A DNA stretch of 64,000 nucleotides from Anopheles merus (Eukaryota; Arthropoda; Insecta; Diptera; Culicidae). A model generated the notes under the pieces. That model was given only the letters and a program-made list of their open reading frames with translations, had not been told where the DNA came from and made no database searches. The position numbers were made by a program, and so were the translations under genes. Location of the stretch: contig NC_054085.1 in the NCBI RefSeq assembly GCF_017562075.2, positions 29,307,656 through 29,371,655 on the forward strand, given 5' to 3'. Shown in pieces: positions 1-14,400 of the stretch; position 1 is the stretch's first letter, and the number at the start of each line of letters is the position of its first letter.

Positions 1-501
1 CGAGATGCACAGTGTGGGTTGCTAATATATGCCTAGAAGCTAGAAAATAATGGTTAAAACACAAATTCATCTATGAAAAAAACATTCCTCTTCTTCCTTA
101 TCATTTGCCCCATAAACTGCTTTTATAACAACATATCCTAAATTTATTTTAACACCACTCCTAACATCAACCTAACGACTGTAATAGTCTCGCCCACATC
201 GCTCACCATAGCAAGAATGTGTCGGCAAGATTCGACAACGCGCATCCTCCCTGAACGGTGATACTTGAACGGCAAGCAATTCGTCAATTCAACACATCGG
301 TCATACATATTTTAATAGCCTTTATGCTTGCTGAATTATTGAACAAGACGAATTTTTAATTCACACGACGCTGAACGGTTTCGGAGGGCCGTGTCCGTTC
401 CGAGGGCGGTGAACGAATTTTCTCACTGTTGTCCCTTCCCTGTCGAGGAAAGTTAGGCTCGCAGAGCGGACGACACGCGTTGAGACATGATGCTGGAGAT
501 T

Positions 502-561
502 CATGATGATGATGATAATGATGACGATGATGGTGGTGGTAGTGATGGTGACGTTGATGAA
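502..561. repeat. Imperfect (GAT)n/(GGT)n trinucleotide tract
   Basis: GAT units with scattered GAC and GGT replacements over about 60 bases. It reads as low-complexity open frames on both strands but shows no coding signal. Confidence 0.8.
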
Positions 562-2029
562 GAACAGTTTCAATTCTGGGAAAAACAAACTCCCGCTTTC
601 ATCTGAGTAGCAATCGAAGTGAAATGATTTGAGCCAAGAATCATCCCATATCATATCATGAGGGGAACGTAGAGGACAGTGCGCGTTTAGATGAGCGTTT
701 AGAAGTGAAAACTTAAAAAACTTGTCATTTGTAATTTCTAACGAAACGAAAGGTTAAATAAGGTTCAATCACAGCCAAAACTCTTAGCATGTGTTTCTGG
801 TAAAACGGTTTAACTGGGGTAAATTTCGTACCATACGTCATGAAAGAAATAGGCACCAGTTTCAACCTTTGATAATGGCTTCACCATTTCACCATCACCA
901 CACACCATACTCCCTGTTATTTAAGGGTCATCTTAAATACACCATTTCCTTACACCCTCGTAAGCAGTAGCAAAAATCGATACCGAAAATGCTTTATAAA
1001 CAAAAAAAAAACTGCCCAACCCTATCCACCCCAGCCACCAAAACCAATACCTCAAGGGACGTAGAGCGACCACCACCGGGTTTTTTGGGGTTGAAAACTT
1101 TATCTACCATTCCCGTTACGCTTCTTCCGCTGCGCTATATATGTACCGTTAGTTGAGTGTCCCGAGGGAGAGAGAAAGGGGAAAATGGCGGAATCTTTAT
1201 ATTCTTGCCTTGAGAAATCCACCCCCAACAAGCTGACACAATCCGTTCCTTCTACTAGGCCACCCTGTTCCCTTCATCCGCCAGGAATAAGAGAACTGGC
1301 TTTTCTGCGCCCTTTATTCCGGTGGGGAGTGTTCCTCCTCCCTCCACACCTCCCCCCATCAACAAAAGGGCTGAAATAATAAATCTTACCCTTTTTGTTA
1401 TATTGCCCCACGCGTGCGTTACGATCCATTTGGGGCGGATGGCAAGAGTGCGTGTGTGTGTTCAGTCGGTCACATGTGTCCCTTTTCCGGATAGGTGTGT
1501 ATGTGTGTATGTGGCCAAGAGAGATAGCAGGAAGGCCAAACGCACTGGCCAAATAAGCGAAGGGAAAGGGGACACATACGCCGAGAGAGGCATACGCACA
1601 CACAGGGAAAGGTTTCGACCTGTGTTAGAAGATACGGCCACTAACGCAAAACGAAAATCGCATTAATCACATCCTGGAAAATATTATTGATTGCGAAACG
1701 GTTTTACGACGGCCCCGGTGTGTGTGTGTATGTGTGCTCTAGGGCGCTCAGTTTTGTTTTGTGTGGGGGGTTCACAGACGGTGTGGACGGACGGAGCCGG
1801 GGACGTTTTGATGATTGACAGAAGAATCGTGTGCGGGTATGCTGAATGGGAGGGGAGCGGTGGGGGTTGACATGGTTGAGGAGGGCTAGCGAAAATCCTT
1901 TCTATATGCTGCAACGGCAAGGGTGTGGAAGCATCTTCATGGACGGAAATGTTTGTAAATAAAAGAGAGCAAGATTGTCCACAATTTCCATTGGTTGAAG
2001 TTGAGCAAAACTAAACAAAACTTCCCAGT

Positions 2030-2480
2030 ATTTGCTTGCTTTATAAATTATGAACGATTTTTTGCCAATTTTTTAATTATTTTTAGAGAATCACATATTG
2101 ATTTCCATCGATCCAGTTTTTGAGTTCATTTTAATAACTTTTTATGTAATCTTTTTCATTATTTTTCCTTTTTTGGCTTTTTTTTGCATTTTAGTTTAAT
2201 AGTCAACTTTAAATTGTCTGTAAATTACTTTTCATTCTTCCTTTAATTATTTCTTTCTGGAATTTATGTCGATGTGCATATTTCTTTGTTTCTTTGTTGG
2301 GTCAAATCAGTTCTTACTTGACTTGACTTGGTTGTTTATTCTATTAATTTGTTTTGCTTAAATGTTTTTTTTTCGTATTGTTTGCACGAGATTCATTATA
2401 TTATACTTTTAATATATAAAAAAGAAGTTGGCAATTATTTTATTTTCATTTTTTAAGGCTTGTTCTGAATTTGTGTTTTA
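2030..2480 (-). other. T-rich block (A-rich on the minus strand)
   Basis: The plus strand is strongly T-over-A biased with no coding frame. On the minus strand it contains AATAAAC near 2335-2343 and reads like a 3' UTR. No minus-strand coding exon is recognisable next to it. Confidence 0.2.
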
Positions 2481-4574
2481 TATTTCATCTCCAAATGTTT
2501 CTATATTACTGTTCACTATTTTAATAGCAAAGTAGGAAGCTTTCTTCGGGTTGAAACAAAATTCAATAAAAACAAACAACCCACAGCATCCCCTGTTACT
2601 AACGAACTTGCCAAGCTGAGCAAGCTGAGCAAGCGAAAATAAAACGGTAACCAACATAACATCCCTCCCCAAACCGGAAACCTTCTCCTCGTCCGACTGA
2701 CCACCCTCGTTCGAACACACACACTGCGCACAGATACGTACGGTGTAGAAATGTAGTTCAATCCCAAAGGTTCCTCCTGTTTCCTCCCCGTCGACGATCG
2801 AAAATAAAGAAATAGACCATCAAAAGCGAAAGGGATGAACGGAAAACAGGGCGAAATTCGCAACTCATTCATCACGTACGTAACCCCTTGTGCGGCATCG
2901 TTATGTGATGCGTCCGATGCGTCCTTCCTGATCCACCACCCATCCACCCAGTCACAATGCTTTTTATGACTTTCCTTCCTGATGCGTACTAGCACCGTCG
3001 TCTCTCGGACCCTTCCCCACACTCAATGCCCACAAACACACACACACACACCCCTGTGTTATGTGAGCATGTGTAACGTAACGGTGCCAGAACCCATCAG
3101 CAGCGAAACCCACATTATGTACACGTTATCCTTTATCCTTTCACCTCGCCGGAAAAGTGAGAGTTGAAAGCACAACACATACAAGTCCGGTCCAATTCCT
3201 GGCTCCCCCGCTTCGACGGACGGTCTTCCGTGTTTGTGTCCACCCCCGACGAACCACTGCGGCGTGCGTGAGGAAGAAAATCGAAAGCAAAGCCCCCGCA
3301 ACTGAACCCTTTTTATGGCATTTCGTTGCTGCGCGTTGCTTCGTGCTCTGCTTTTTTCCGTTCGACAGGAACAAGGGGAGCAAAAAGGGTCGCTGGAGAC
3401 CTTTGGGGGGAGGAAGCGATGGAGCTGAAAGCGAAATCCTTTCGCTGTGTCGGTTCGGTGTGTTCCATTGTCAGTGTCACCATCACTCATTGGGTTGGAC
3501 GTGAGTGTGCGTGTTGTGCGTGGAGAAGGGGAGAATAAGGGAGGGCAGCGCTAGGAGAATGTGAGGAAGATAAACGAACCTGTCGAGTTCCGCAGTCGAG
3601 TCGCCTGTCGTTTGTCGAAACACTAACCAACCGGACTGTGGGTGAGAAAGATTGCAATCATTCTCTTCCTTTCCGGACGCTGGGCGAGATTTTTACAACC
3701 CCACACCAGGGAGAAGATACATAAAAATACGCACGGAAACATAAAAATAAACACATACACACAAAGCTGGTGTGTGTGTGTGTGCACCAAAACTTCGGTA
3801 AGAAAACGGGAATAGAATGAGACGCATTTGCCCCTTTACTTGTGTAAAAGCGAGACACACGACGAAACCCCGTTTAAAAACGGTAACCCCTTTTTCAAAC
3901 ACGCAACCGAACGCATACATACACAGCGCGCAGCTACCCCTATTACGCAAAAGCAAACACACAGCAAGAAGAGCAAGAAAAGGGTTCCTCGTCCGACCAT
4001 GCTCAAAGCGAGAGAGTGGAGTTGTTTTTTTTTACTTGAGTTTATCTTCTCATGTGTTTGCTATTAGTAACACACCGTGCGCATCATGCTGCTGCTTCCG
4101 AGTTATTTATACGCGGGAGTGTTTGCTCTGTTCCCAACCAATGCACACGCAACACACGCTTGTAACATATACACACACGTACACACACACAAACACTCGA
4201 TATTCAAATGAGAATAGTGCTTCAAAAATAAAAAAAAAGGGGTGAACGAAAACAGGGGCGGAGTTGCCCGTTTTGGTTGGCGTGATTTTGGGCAGCAAAA
4301 GGGTTTTTACAGCAATGGTTGAACGAACGCCATTGAGGCGTATTGAAGCGCGCGCGTATGTGTGTATCTGGTGGTTGTTGCATGCGTGGTGCGACTGTTT
4401 AAGAGGGAAGGGGTTGATGTCTGTTGCATACACACGCAACCCCTTTCAGGTCGCGTTCGCCAATTGGAAGCGCGCAATTGGATGAGCGCGAGTCAAGCGA
4501 CCGAAGAGTTTGATTAGATAAAATGGCTTCTTTTTATTGCTGGAGAGATGCGGTGCAACAACGCTGATGGTGAA

Positions 4575-5473
4575 TAGCGGAATTTGGGGCAAGTGTGCCA
4601 TACGGGGCAAGAGTGCCACCAAGCATTTTTCCTTAAAAACTTTAGTTTAATGATCAATTGTGTATACAGTTGGTTGCTTTCCAATGACTAGGTATTCTGA
4701 GCCTAATTTCATATAGACCAATTGATATTTCCCATTGTTTTAAACTGATTTATATTGAGTTTCAAAATTGAGCAGAATATTATAATTTTTTAATCCAACC
4801 AAATAAGCTCTCAAAAATCATGCGAACAATCAACCGAGAAAATATTTACACCACCGTATAGCTGAGAAAACGTGAAATATTTTGTGGGGTTAGTTGAAAA
4901 AAACTTTCTTTTTGTCACAGAAAAATTCCATTTCAAAAAAGTTACAACTTTTGGGGCAAAAGAGCTATCTCTATTTGGGGCAAGTGTGCCACTATCTTTC
5001 ATAGGCACGAGCTGTCAAAAATGTAAATATTGTTGTAGCGTGCTGCGGAATGGTGCGCTATTGTGAGCGGATTCCACGCCAGAAAAACAGAACAATAACA
5101 AACCATATTTTGGTACAGTTGGTGGTCAAAAAGGCTTCATTGGTGACTAAATACATGTAGGAATATATACACTAGTGCTACAAACGTAATAATTTCCAAT
5201 TATCTAAGAAATACGGTTATTTTTACCAGGTGGCCGTCTTGCCCCATACGAGTGGCACTCTTACCCCATAGCCTAAAAAACAACGACTTTTTGGACCCTT
5301 TTTAAAACGCTTCAAAAACTGTTTTGTTTGCACTTTTTTCAAGCGAAACTCATTTATAAGTGAGGAAATAGATGTAAAATGGTTATGAGATTTAAATCGG
5401 CTTTTGAAAAACACGTTTTAGTGAGTTATGACTTGAAATGCTTAAGGTGGCACACTTGCCCCAAGTTCCGCTA
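4575..5473. mobile_element. Non-autonomous inverted-repeat element (MITE-like), TA-flanked
   Basis: The left end (4575-4600) and the reverse complement of the right end (5448-5473) match over 26 bases with one difference; both begin TAGCGGAA and continue GGGGCAAGTGTGCCA. TA at each edge looks like a target duplication of the Tc1/mariner type. The GGGGCAA...GTGCCAC motif recurs inside: next to the left end (4604-4618), in direct orientation at 4974-4992, and inverted at 5235-5270. No ORF longer than about 65 codons is present and no transposase is recognisable, so it must have moved using an enzyme encoded elsewhere. Confidence 0.8.
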
Positions 5474-8400
5474 TCAATTTGAAAGTTTTAAGCCAGTGGA
5501 CATAGAACATAGAGTTACATCTTTAAGTATTGATGCTCTGTTTTAAGCTGATACATACTCTGTTATGGGGTTAAATGGTTAGTGTAAAAGTAGAAAATAG
5601 AACCAAGAGTAAATACGAAATCATATGATAAATAAGAGAATATCGTAACGCAAAAACAAAATAATTTGGCTTTGGAATAAGTAATATTACAGTATTTTTA
5701 ACAGCATTTTAACAACATAAACCATTATTCCACAGATTTCATAAGTCGATACAAATGGAAATAAAAATAAGTGAAGAGGCAAACAAATCAGCTCCAAGAC
5801 TCGAAATTTAACAAATAAACATAAATATAGAACATTCAATTGTACAATTGCAATAAAAAAAAGCAGACAATATCAATTTATTGTTTCACTTTTCATAGGA
5901 TTTTATTACATTTGGCCTTAACATTAGGTTCGTAGTATCAGGTACAAGGACCAGGTCCAACATAATAACCCTAATAAAAACCAAAATTGAATCTTTAGCT
6001 AAAAAGATAACTAACAAAGACTGATTCGAGAGTTAATGCCTAAAGATACCACATATACAGCGTATGTGGCCTTGATACGTTGACCTTGTCAATGCAAATT
6101 TGTGACATAAATAATGCTACTATTATCTAGAGCAAAAACACGTTAGAAATTACATCTGTGACATTGGTGAATGACGTTGGTGAAACCAAGCAAATGGGCA
6201 AACAATGTTCAGAGGAGAAACAAACAGGTTAGGAACAAAAATCGAAATCAGATTTGAAATAGAAAATAGAAACATGAACACCAACATTAACACACAACCT
6301 CAGTGAAGCAAGCTCTTTGAATGGTGATCGGTGAATCGGTTCATCTTCCCTCCAAATCATCCTCAAGTTTCAATATCGACTGTCTTTTCAAATAGAAACC
6401 GTTGCCTCTACCGCGTGAGTGGTCATATATGGTGCGAAGTGTTAATTTGTCGTTCTGGAGATACCCAAGAATGTTTTAAGAGCATTAAAAACACTAATCA
6501 CAATCATAAAGACATCACACTTTTTGGTACATAAAAACTTTCCAACATTGAAACAGTATCAATCTTACCGCCCTCATGCTACTTGCCATCAATCCCCACA
6601 CCAGCAGCGAGTACCGGCCATAAATTAGAATACAATCAAATAGCCATCGCGAGCTAAACAGAGTGCCAATAGCAATTGCCCTGACCGTACGCCTTAAACA
6701 ACAATGGGCATACATTTTGTTAAATTGCTTGTACGACACGATTGCAACCAATGCACACAACACAAACACACAGCGATGCTGGCGGTCAGCTAACAAACCA
6801 CAACGAATGTGACACCGGAAATGGCACTCCCCCCCCTCGGAAAAGCCAGGAACCCGGGTTTGGCTGATTAACACCCGGTTCCGGTGAATTATTTCTAGAT
6901 GGAGCGCGATTATTACCGCCGCCCTACTACCAAGCGGCGGATGAGCGTAGCGGTAGATGAGTGAGTGGTTTGTTCACAAATTAAAACACAGCACGACGGT
7001 CACCCTGGGCCATTTTTATTAATATCATAAAGCAAACCTCCTGTGTCCAGTGCCGCCGAATGGGAGGGGGCGGGCGTTGTGCATATAAATTTTGCCTTCG
7101 ATTAGCCGGGGACGCACAAGGACGCGGGTTAGGAAGATGTCGAAACACACACAAACACACCCTATATGGGAGCATTATCAAATTAAGCACTACACGGTGT
7201 CGTAAATAATGAGCTCGTTTGTTTTTCTCCTGACCACTCTCGGGGAAAGCTGCGGGTTTGACCGGGGCCATCACAACGCAATGCTTCCACCATTCTGGAC
7301 CGTGTGCTGCACACATGAATCAATACCGAGCACCGAAATTTCTTGACGAAATCGAATTAAAATCAGCCCAACCAGCCGCACACTGCTTTATGGGAATGCC
7401 AACACAAGGCTAGGCCCCGACCCTTACCTGACAAAACGTGTGCGACTGCGGCCAGGTATTGTCAGCCGGAGGCTGATATTGGCGAGATGGAAGAACGCTG
7501 TTACCTATCAGGCGTAACGCGCCGCGCTTATAATCCGGCCACCGCTTGCGTTGGCACGTTGGAGGTGGAAGCCTATTTTTGGGTTCGCTGCACATACTGC
7601 CCGGAACACACGGGAGGAAAGCTTCTTTTCTCACCAGCTGACACCGATCCGATTATTTCCGCGCACACACACACAGACACACAATGGGCAGACCGAAGTT
7701 TGCAACTATTTTTGCACGCCAGGAGTGCGCGCTAGGCCGCTGTGTTGATGGTGTGGCTAAAATTAGAGCACGTGCTTTCTTGCTGTGCGTCTCGTCTCTG
7801 CTCCTTCCGCTCACACCTGACCGGCGCGGTTTTACATCATAATTAGCGCACGAGTTTTTGGGCTACCTTTGCGGGCTATTTCGAGGCTGTTTTGGAGGCA
7901 AATGGGTGAACAAAAGCGGCAAGAAAGGTGGGACCATTTATCATGGGATTATGTAAGTAGGACAGCGTGTCTGGGACACCTTTGGCGAACGTTCGGATGT
8001 GGATGTGCAGAATTAGGCGCGTTGGTGTTGAAATCCGATCCATTCGTTAATGGATGGTAGGGGTAAGTAGGTGTGTGTGGAGTCTTGTGATCGTGTCGGT
8101 GCATAAGATTTTGCTGTTTATGGATGGAGAGCCAAAGGATAGGGAAGGGATTACATCAGGTTTAGTTTGCTTGAAAAGAAGTGTTGAAATCAAATCAGGA
8201 CGGTTGTAAAACGCAATTATATTGTTTTCAGTCTTTATTGATTAGAATATTATATTGCGAAAAACAAATAGAAATAATTGTAGCTGTAATTATTTCAGCT
8301 AAACTGATACTGATAACAAATAAAAATGAAATATTTAACGTTACCTCATCAAAAGGATTAGCCACATTTCCTACAAAACAAGTTTGGTGTATTAGTCGAA

Positions 8401-11400
8401 CAAACGATATGTTAAATTACTGTTTTATTGATCAACATAATGCAATGCATTTTGCATTATTACATTATGTTTGCTTTTCAATTGAAGAACATATAATATA
8501 TTTTTCAAACTAACACCTAAAGAAGTCATGATATAATTTAGTTAAACCTAAATTATTAAACCTAAAAACCTAAGGATAATTATCAATTTCATGAAGTAAG
8601 AGTCATGTGGTTCAACTTGTTTTTTATTCTATTTAATTAAATCAAGCTTATCTAACATAACTTTTAATTTCTTGAAATATTGCTTGGTTAACAGCAACAA
8701 GTTAATCTTTAAGGGGTGATCTAATTCATGTGTTTCTAATACAATTCAATACATAAGAATACATCGTTTTTGTTATGAAGAACGATCAAGACTATATTGA
8801 CAATTGGCGAAGTGTTGAAGAATGATCAAATAATGGATAGGAACTCCCAAATGTGTTCTACGCCAAAAGACATTTCCGACGAGAGATATGATTTTTGTGT
8901 TTAACTCCTTCAACAGGCGTTTTACGTTTCCTTCAAACAATCTGCAGACTGCAACATTATAAATTTGATTCAGAGTTTACTTTACATAATAAGCAAGAAA
9001 ACAGACTCTTTTTTACATTCAGATAGTTTTTTAATGCTGAATTTTAAAATTACTGTGCACTTAAACAAACGACTCTCCTTTAAACGTTCCTCTCGGTACG
9101 ATTTAAGACCAGACGCTGCACTGACGTACCCCAAAGACTGCCTTAACCACACCTGTACCCAATACCTGCAAACTCCGCACATAAATAACATCCCTTTCAC
9201 ACTCCATAAAGTGTGAACCGTCGATTGAGCGGTACTACGGTGGCGACAGAAATTCCGCCAAAAATGTGAGGCGTTTCGGAGTCAATAAAAATGATTTAGA
9301 GCATCGGGTATCGGTGTGGCAAAAGCACGAAAGGTAGGTGGGTGTATCACGATCACGCTTACACAGAGTATATTTATCAAACCACCTACTCGACAAAAGG
9401 TGATAAAGGCGTAACCCGTGGGCCACTATTCCCTTTCGGTTTCGATTGGGCCGAAAAATCGATTCCCACTTCTCGCCCCGGAATCGGCACTCACGTGTGC
9501 AACCTTCTTTCACGAGAATAAGATACACCCGTGTGTCCCGAGCGGTACGAAGCGATCGCATCGAATCGAAGCTACAGGTCGTTTTATTTATAGTGTGATT
9601 TTTTTTTCTTCTCCACAATACGAACACTAAGAAAAGGATAACAATAAATCGGCACAACAGCTTTAAAGCGACTTCAAACGCGGTACGCTGTGGGTAGGTG
9701 GAAAGGGCACAAGAAAAGGGACACCTACCAAACACCACCAAATCCTTCCCAAATGACGCAGCAGCGGACGCGCAGTTTCAACCTTCGTGGATTTAGATTC
9801 ATTTATTTTCCACCTCTACAATCGCTCGCCCCTATTGTCGGGGAAGAAACGATCAAAATCCTTCAATCATCTCCTCCTCATCCGGCGATAAAGAACGCCA
9901 AAAACCCTTCGCCATTGTGCGCCAGTGTGGCAAAAGGCAATAAAAATTGCGTGTTTTTTCCCTGTGTGTTTGCGCAGGACCCCTTTCCCGGGGTGACTGT
10001 GACCGAGCAGAATGGAAGGCTTGAAAATAGGGTTTTGGTAATCCTTTCCTGTTGCAAGCGGTGGTGAAATTGAAAAACCTGCGCAAGCAGTTTTGGGCAA
10101 CGCACCTTGCACCGTGTGCACATCATCGACCCATAATCGACCATCGAGACATGGTCCCGAAATGGCAACTTGATTTACGCTTTTTTCACACGCGCATCTC
10201 TCTGCCGTTCCTACCTGGGCGCGAAGGGTTTCCTTCAAACTTTTTTGTTCACCCTTCCTTCGGTCGAGCTACCCTTTTTTCCCCCCGATCGGGTTCTTTT
10301 AGTGTCCTTTTTAACCTTCCTTTTTTTTTTGCACAATAAACCTGCAACATTCCTTGAAGCCATTTCGCCAGCATCCTTTTTCTTCTTCAGCCACACAACA
10401 CGGCCAAAAATTGATGAGTTAAAAATGTTTCCCTATCCGAGCAATTTATCTTCCTTTCGGGGTGGCAAATAAACACAAAAAAAGGTGAGATCGATTCTGT
10501 ACAAATAAAAGTCTATCCTTTTCTGCTGCTTAGCGATCGGTGGACGCTTTTACGGAGAAACTAGTAAAGCCGGCCGTGGGTTCCGGGACGGTCTTTCTGT
10601 CGCACAATGTGGAATGTGTCACAGGTTACGAAGGTGTTACATTCACGTGTTTGATTGTTGTGTGTCGTGTGAAACGAGCCTGAAAGAGTTTAAAGGTAAA
10701 AAGGTACTTTGATTACGGGAGGAAATATGGTGACGAACAACAAAAAAAAAACGGCAGGGATAACGATGTAACAAATCGACGATGTGTGGGATAAATTGTG
10801 ATCGGCAGGCCAAGGAAAAGGTAAGGCTGGAATTCTAGTTTGCAGGAATGTCACAACACGTAAACGTCCCGATTATTAGCTATTTGGCTTTTGTCTGGGA
10901 AGGACGGGTAAATATACAACCTATGATATAGTATGGTTGATGCCTGAAGGTGAACGTTACATTAAGGAAGCATTTAACCATAAACGTTTTCATTGGAAGT
11001 ATTTCATTTACATTTATCAGCCAACAACATCTACAAAAAAATTGAATTTAATTTTAACAATATTACACTACGCTTTATCGATTCGAATCCTCTTTTTACA
11101 TGCATGTGACCAACAAATATGTGACGCATTGGTTCGGTTCCGGTTCTCGAACCATTTCGGTGGTGGTTGTAAAAATGTTAACTCGATAGGATTTCCCTTT
11201 CCATTCTTCCCTTCCCACTTAACCATAAACGAGCCATAACCATAAGCACGACATTCTTAAATTTCAAACAACCTCCTCCCCCCTCCCCCCTAACCACCAC
11301 CAGCCGCACATTACCGTGGTGACCTTTTTTTTCGGGGTGTTCTTTAGCCAAAATCGTGTGGTTTCACTTTCGCGCGCAACCGAGATGGACTGTTGGATGG

Positions 11401-14400
11401 ACGGCACAGTAGTGCGCTATACCGTTGCATTTCCTGTTTCGGATGCAAAGAACCATTTCCTGCCCAGCCCATTTCGATCGCAAAAAAAAAACATGTAAAC
11501 GACGCAAACGGAAATCACTTTCAAATAAGAACCCTAGCTCACATTAAAAAAAGCCCCCTATGCGGACAGATACTTGAAAACATGCACTTTTGAGGGAGCT
11601 TCAGCTTCTAAAGTGCAGAGCCGGGTGCAGCACGAGATATGTATGTGCCCGGTCTGAGGCATTTAAGCGATACTGTTCGATGATGCACATTCCAAACCGT
11701 CCGAGTGCATTGTGGCTGCTGCTCGAGGTTTCGAGCAACACCAACGGGGGGTGGGCTTTCGCTGGTCGGATATGGCAACAATTTTAGCCCCGATAACTGA
11801 TTTGTTACAATTTCCGACGAGGGATCTACTTTATCGCCACCTAATGGTTTCGGTGCGGTTTTTTTTATCATGCGGTTACAAATGGAACACAATGCACGTA
11901 CTTATTGCAAGCCTGGGGCAACCATGCTGCGCAGTGTACATCAACTCCAAAATTTAACAGCTTGACAGCTAAGTTACAATCATTTTTGGAATGTCAAAAG
12001 CAAACGCTGGTATTGATTTTTATACATTTTTAATACAAAAAGTTAAGCATTAAATCATTCAAAAAATAGATTAAACCGATATGATGTCTTACCCATTCAC
12101 ATTACCATTCAAAAGTCTATCGGGAAAAGGGCCATCGTGAGAACCATCCTCATTGCTAATCCTATTTGTCCTAAAACCTGAGACATTCTTCACCATGACA
12201 ACTCTTCCTCGAAGTGTAGAGCTATTTACGGCCGTGTAATTTTACCTCCGACATTAAATCTCCTTCAATTTCAATCTTCTCTCTCCCACCACAAGATCAT
12301 TTAGATTTAATTATCGTTCGAATTGCATCGCACACTGCCATTGTGGCCAATGGGAAGGACAAATTCCTGGAAGCAATATGGAACGGTGCTGAATAAGGTC
12401 CCATTGAAGAAAGCACGACAGAGTAAACTGATCCAAAATTCATTCACAACCAGCATCCCACCGTAGCTGTAATCGAACACGCAAAATAAAACCACACGTA
12501 ACACGACCCGGCGGCGTCGGCCAGCCAGTCCGGTGTTTGTGCTGCCCAGGGCAAACGCAAAAAAAAGGGATATGATGTTCTCCGTGTGCAAGTGAGTGTA
12601 CATCCGTTCCGATGGGAGATTTTAGTTTTATTTCTTTGGCTAGCCTTTTTTCCCCACATCCCTCCTGCCGTGTGGGTGATCGACCAAACCAAACACTGTC
12701 CTGCAAAACGTTTTGTCCATTTGTTGCTCGTTTTCCTTTTCCCCGCGTCCTTGCACTTTCATATTTGTCCCAAGCAACTAAAAAAGAGAGCGCAGTTCAA
12801 ATATCCTTCCGCAACTGCTCGCCGATCGCTCGCCGATCGATCACAAAGGACAACACACCCCTCCCCTCCCCCCCCCCGGGGAAGGACATTTAAATCGAAA
12901 GCCTGCAGGCGCGGGAACGCGGGTGCACGGTGTGTAAGCTGAGCGTCAGCTTCCTGCAGCCCAAAACCAGTGAAAGCCAAACCAAGGCCAGAGGTTTCAC
13001 TTTTGTTTGAAGGAAGCAAGTTTTTCGCGCTGTAAACGCCTTTTTTTCCTTGGCTTTGGGTGCAGGAAATGCATTTCCAAAGGTTCGGGGCATTTGATTT
13101 CACTTTCTAGCTGCGGGACGGGAGCGTTTACACTCCCCACACGCTCCCCCGTTTGTGCAGTAGGTCTGTGCAGTTGGGCGCGGATCTTTTTCCGGGGTTG
13201 TGGTTTGTATGAGGTTTTTTTATTTATTTTCTTTGTTATTGTTGAATTCGACTGAAATCGAAAATGTGGGAAGAACACATCGGCGCTGATGTGGTTTAAA
13301 AGCGCGCCAAAAATTGTCGTACGAAAATGGAAAGTTATATGTGCTTGAGGACGCCTGACGGTCAAATGATTCGTAGGAAATAGATTTTTTCTTGATTTTA
13401 GCTTTTAAAATGTTCTTGCAAATGAAAGTAAACCAAAAACTTGATCTCGAATTATCGATTGAAGTTCAACACGCATTTCTGCTGCCTTGAGTCATAGGAG
13501 TTTCACAATATAACTAACCTAAAGATGAGATCATTGAGCGAACGTCGATGTAGTGTGGCAATATCACGAAATTAGAATATGCCATGGCGGTGTAGCTTCG
13601 TTGAACCTCACTAACAAACACAATGAAGAATAACTCATTTTTCTTAAACAAAATAAGGTATTATTTAAGCTTTGATCTCAGTTCGATCCTTCCCACATTC
13701 GAAGCAATTCAAAAATTCTCACCACAAACCTTCAATAGCAGGCGCTAAAAACTCGAACATCATTTTTCACCAATTTCGTTCTGGTCCAAAACCTCACGAT
13801 CAGGCATATCATCATTGGGTCAGATCTGTCGAGCATGGGATGAAAAATTGTGTGAAAACCATTCCGAAAAACGCCCATTTGGCGGCGCTTTCGCGGAAAC
13901 AGTAGCCAGTGGAACGGATTCGCTCGTGAAAGGGCTCCCGGAGTGTGAGACGGAGCAGCGGTCCATTTTTTACCAGCCTTGGTCCACAACGATCGTTCGC
14001 ACTGACCATAAAGTATATTAATGATATTTTTGTTCCCAACTATAACACCAGAGTCCAACTGGTGTTTTTCTATCCGTTTTTTCAGGACCTTATGGAACGC
14101 CATTCGGGTCAGTTTGGGTGGGTTTCTTTTTTCGCTCTTATAATTTAATTTACAAAAAACTGCAGCCCATAGCCGCGTCGTTAAATAACCTTTCCCAATG
14201 ATGCACGCAACTGGCGTCTGGTGGCGGTAGTAGTGCGTTCCGAGAATTCAATCGTACCCTCAGATGCATCCCTTCTTCTCGAGTGAGATTCTGCCGACAT
14301 ACCTGAGCCAGCCCTAGGTCTTAGGGACAAAAGGATGCGGATATATTGGCTTCCGCCTCCTGCTGACTGGCCCCGAAATGCCCAATGCAGCAGCGCTTGC

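Larger units (their letters stand above)
1..4574. other. Non-coding DNA, upstream edge
   Basis: Apart from the GAT tract and T-rich block listed separately, I see CA/GT repeats (about 3036-3052, 3770-3784, 4169-4196) and mixed-composition DNA. Several open frames over 100 codons overlap one another on both strands (for example 2516-3022 minus, 3059-3490 minus) and contain no domain or convincing codon pattern. Confidence 0.6.

Noticed and set aside
8434..8471. AT-rich inverted repeat AACATAATG / CATTATGTT
   Set aside because: Short arms in AT-rich DNA are expected by chance, and the fold would be weak.
11080..11100. ATTCGAATCC, resembling a tRNA B box
   Set aside because: No A box upstream and no cloverleaf can be formed; I found no convincing tRNA in the window.
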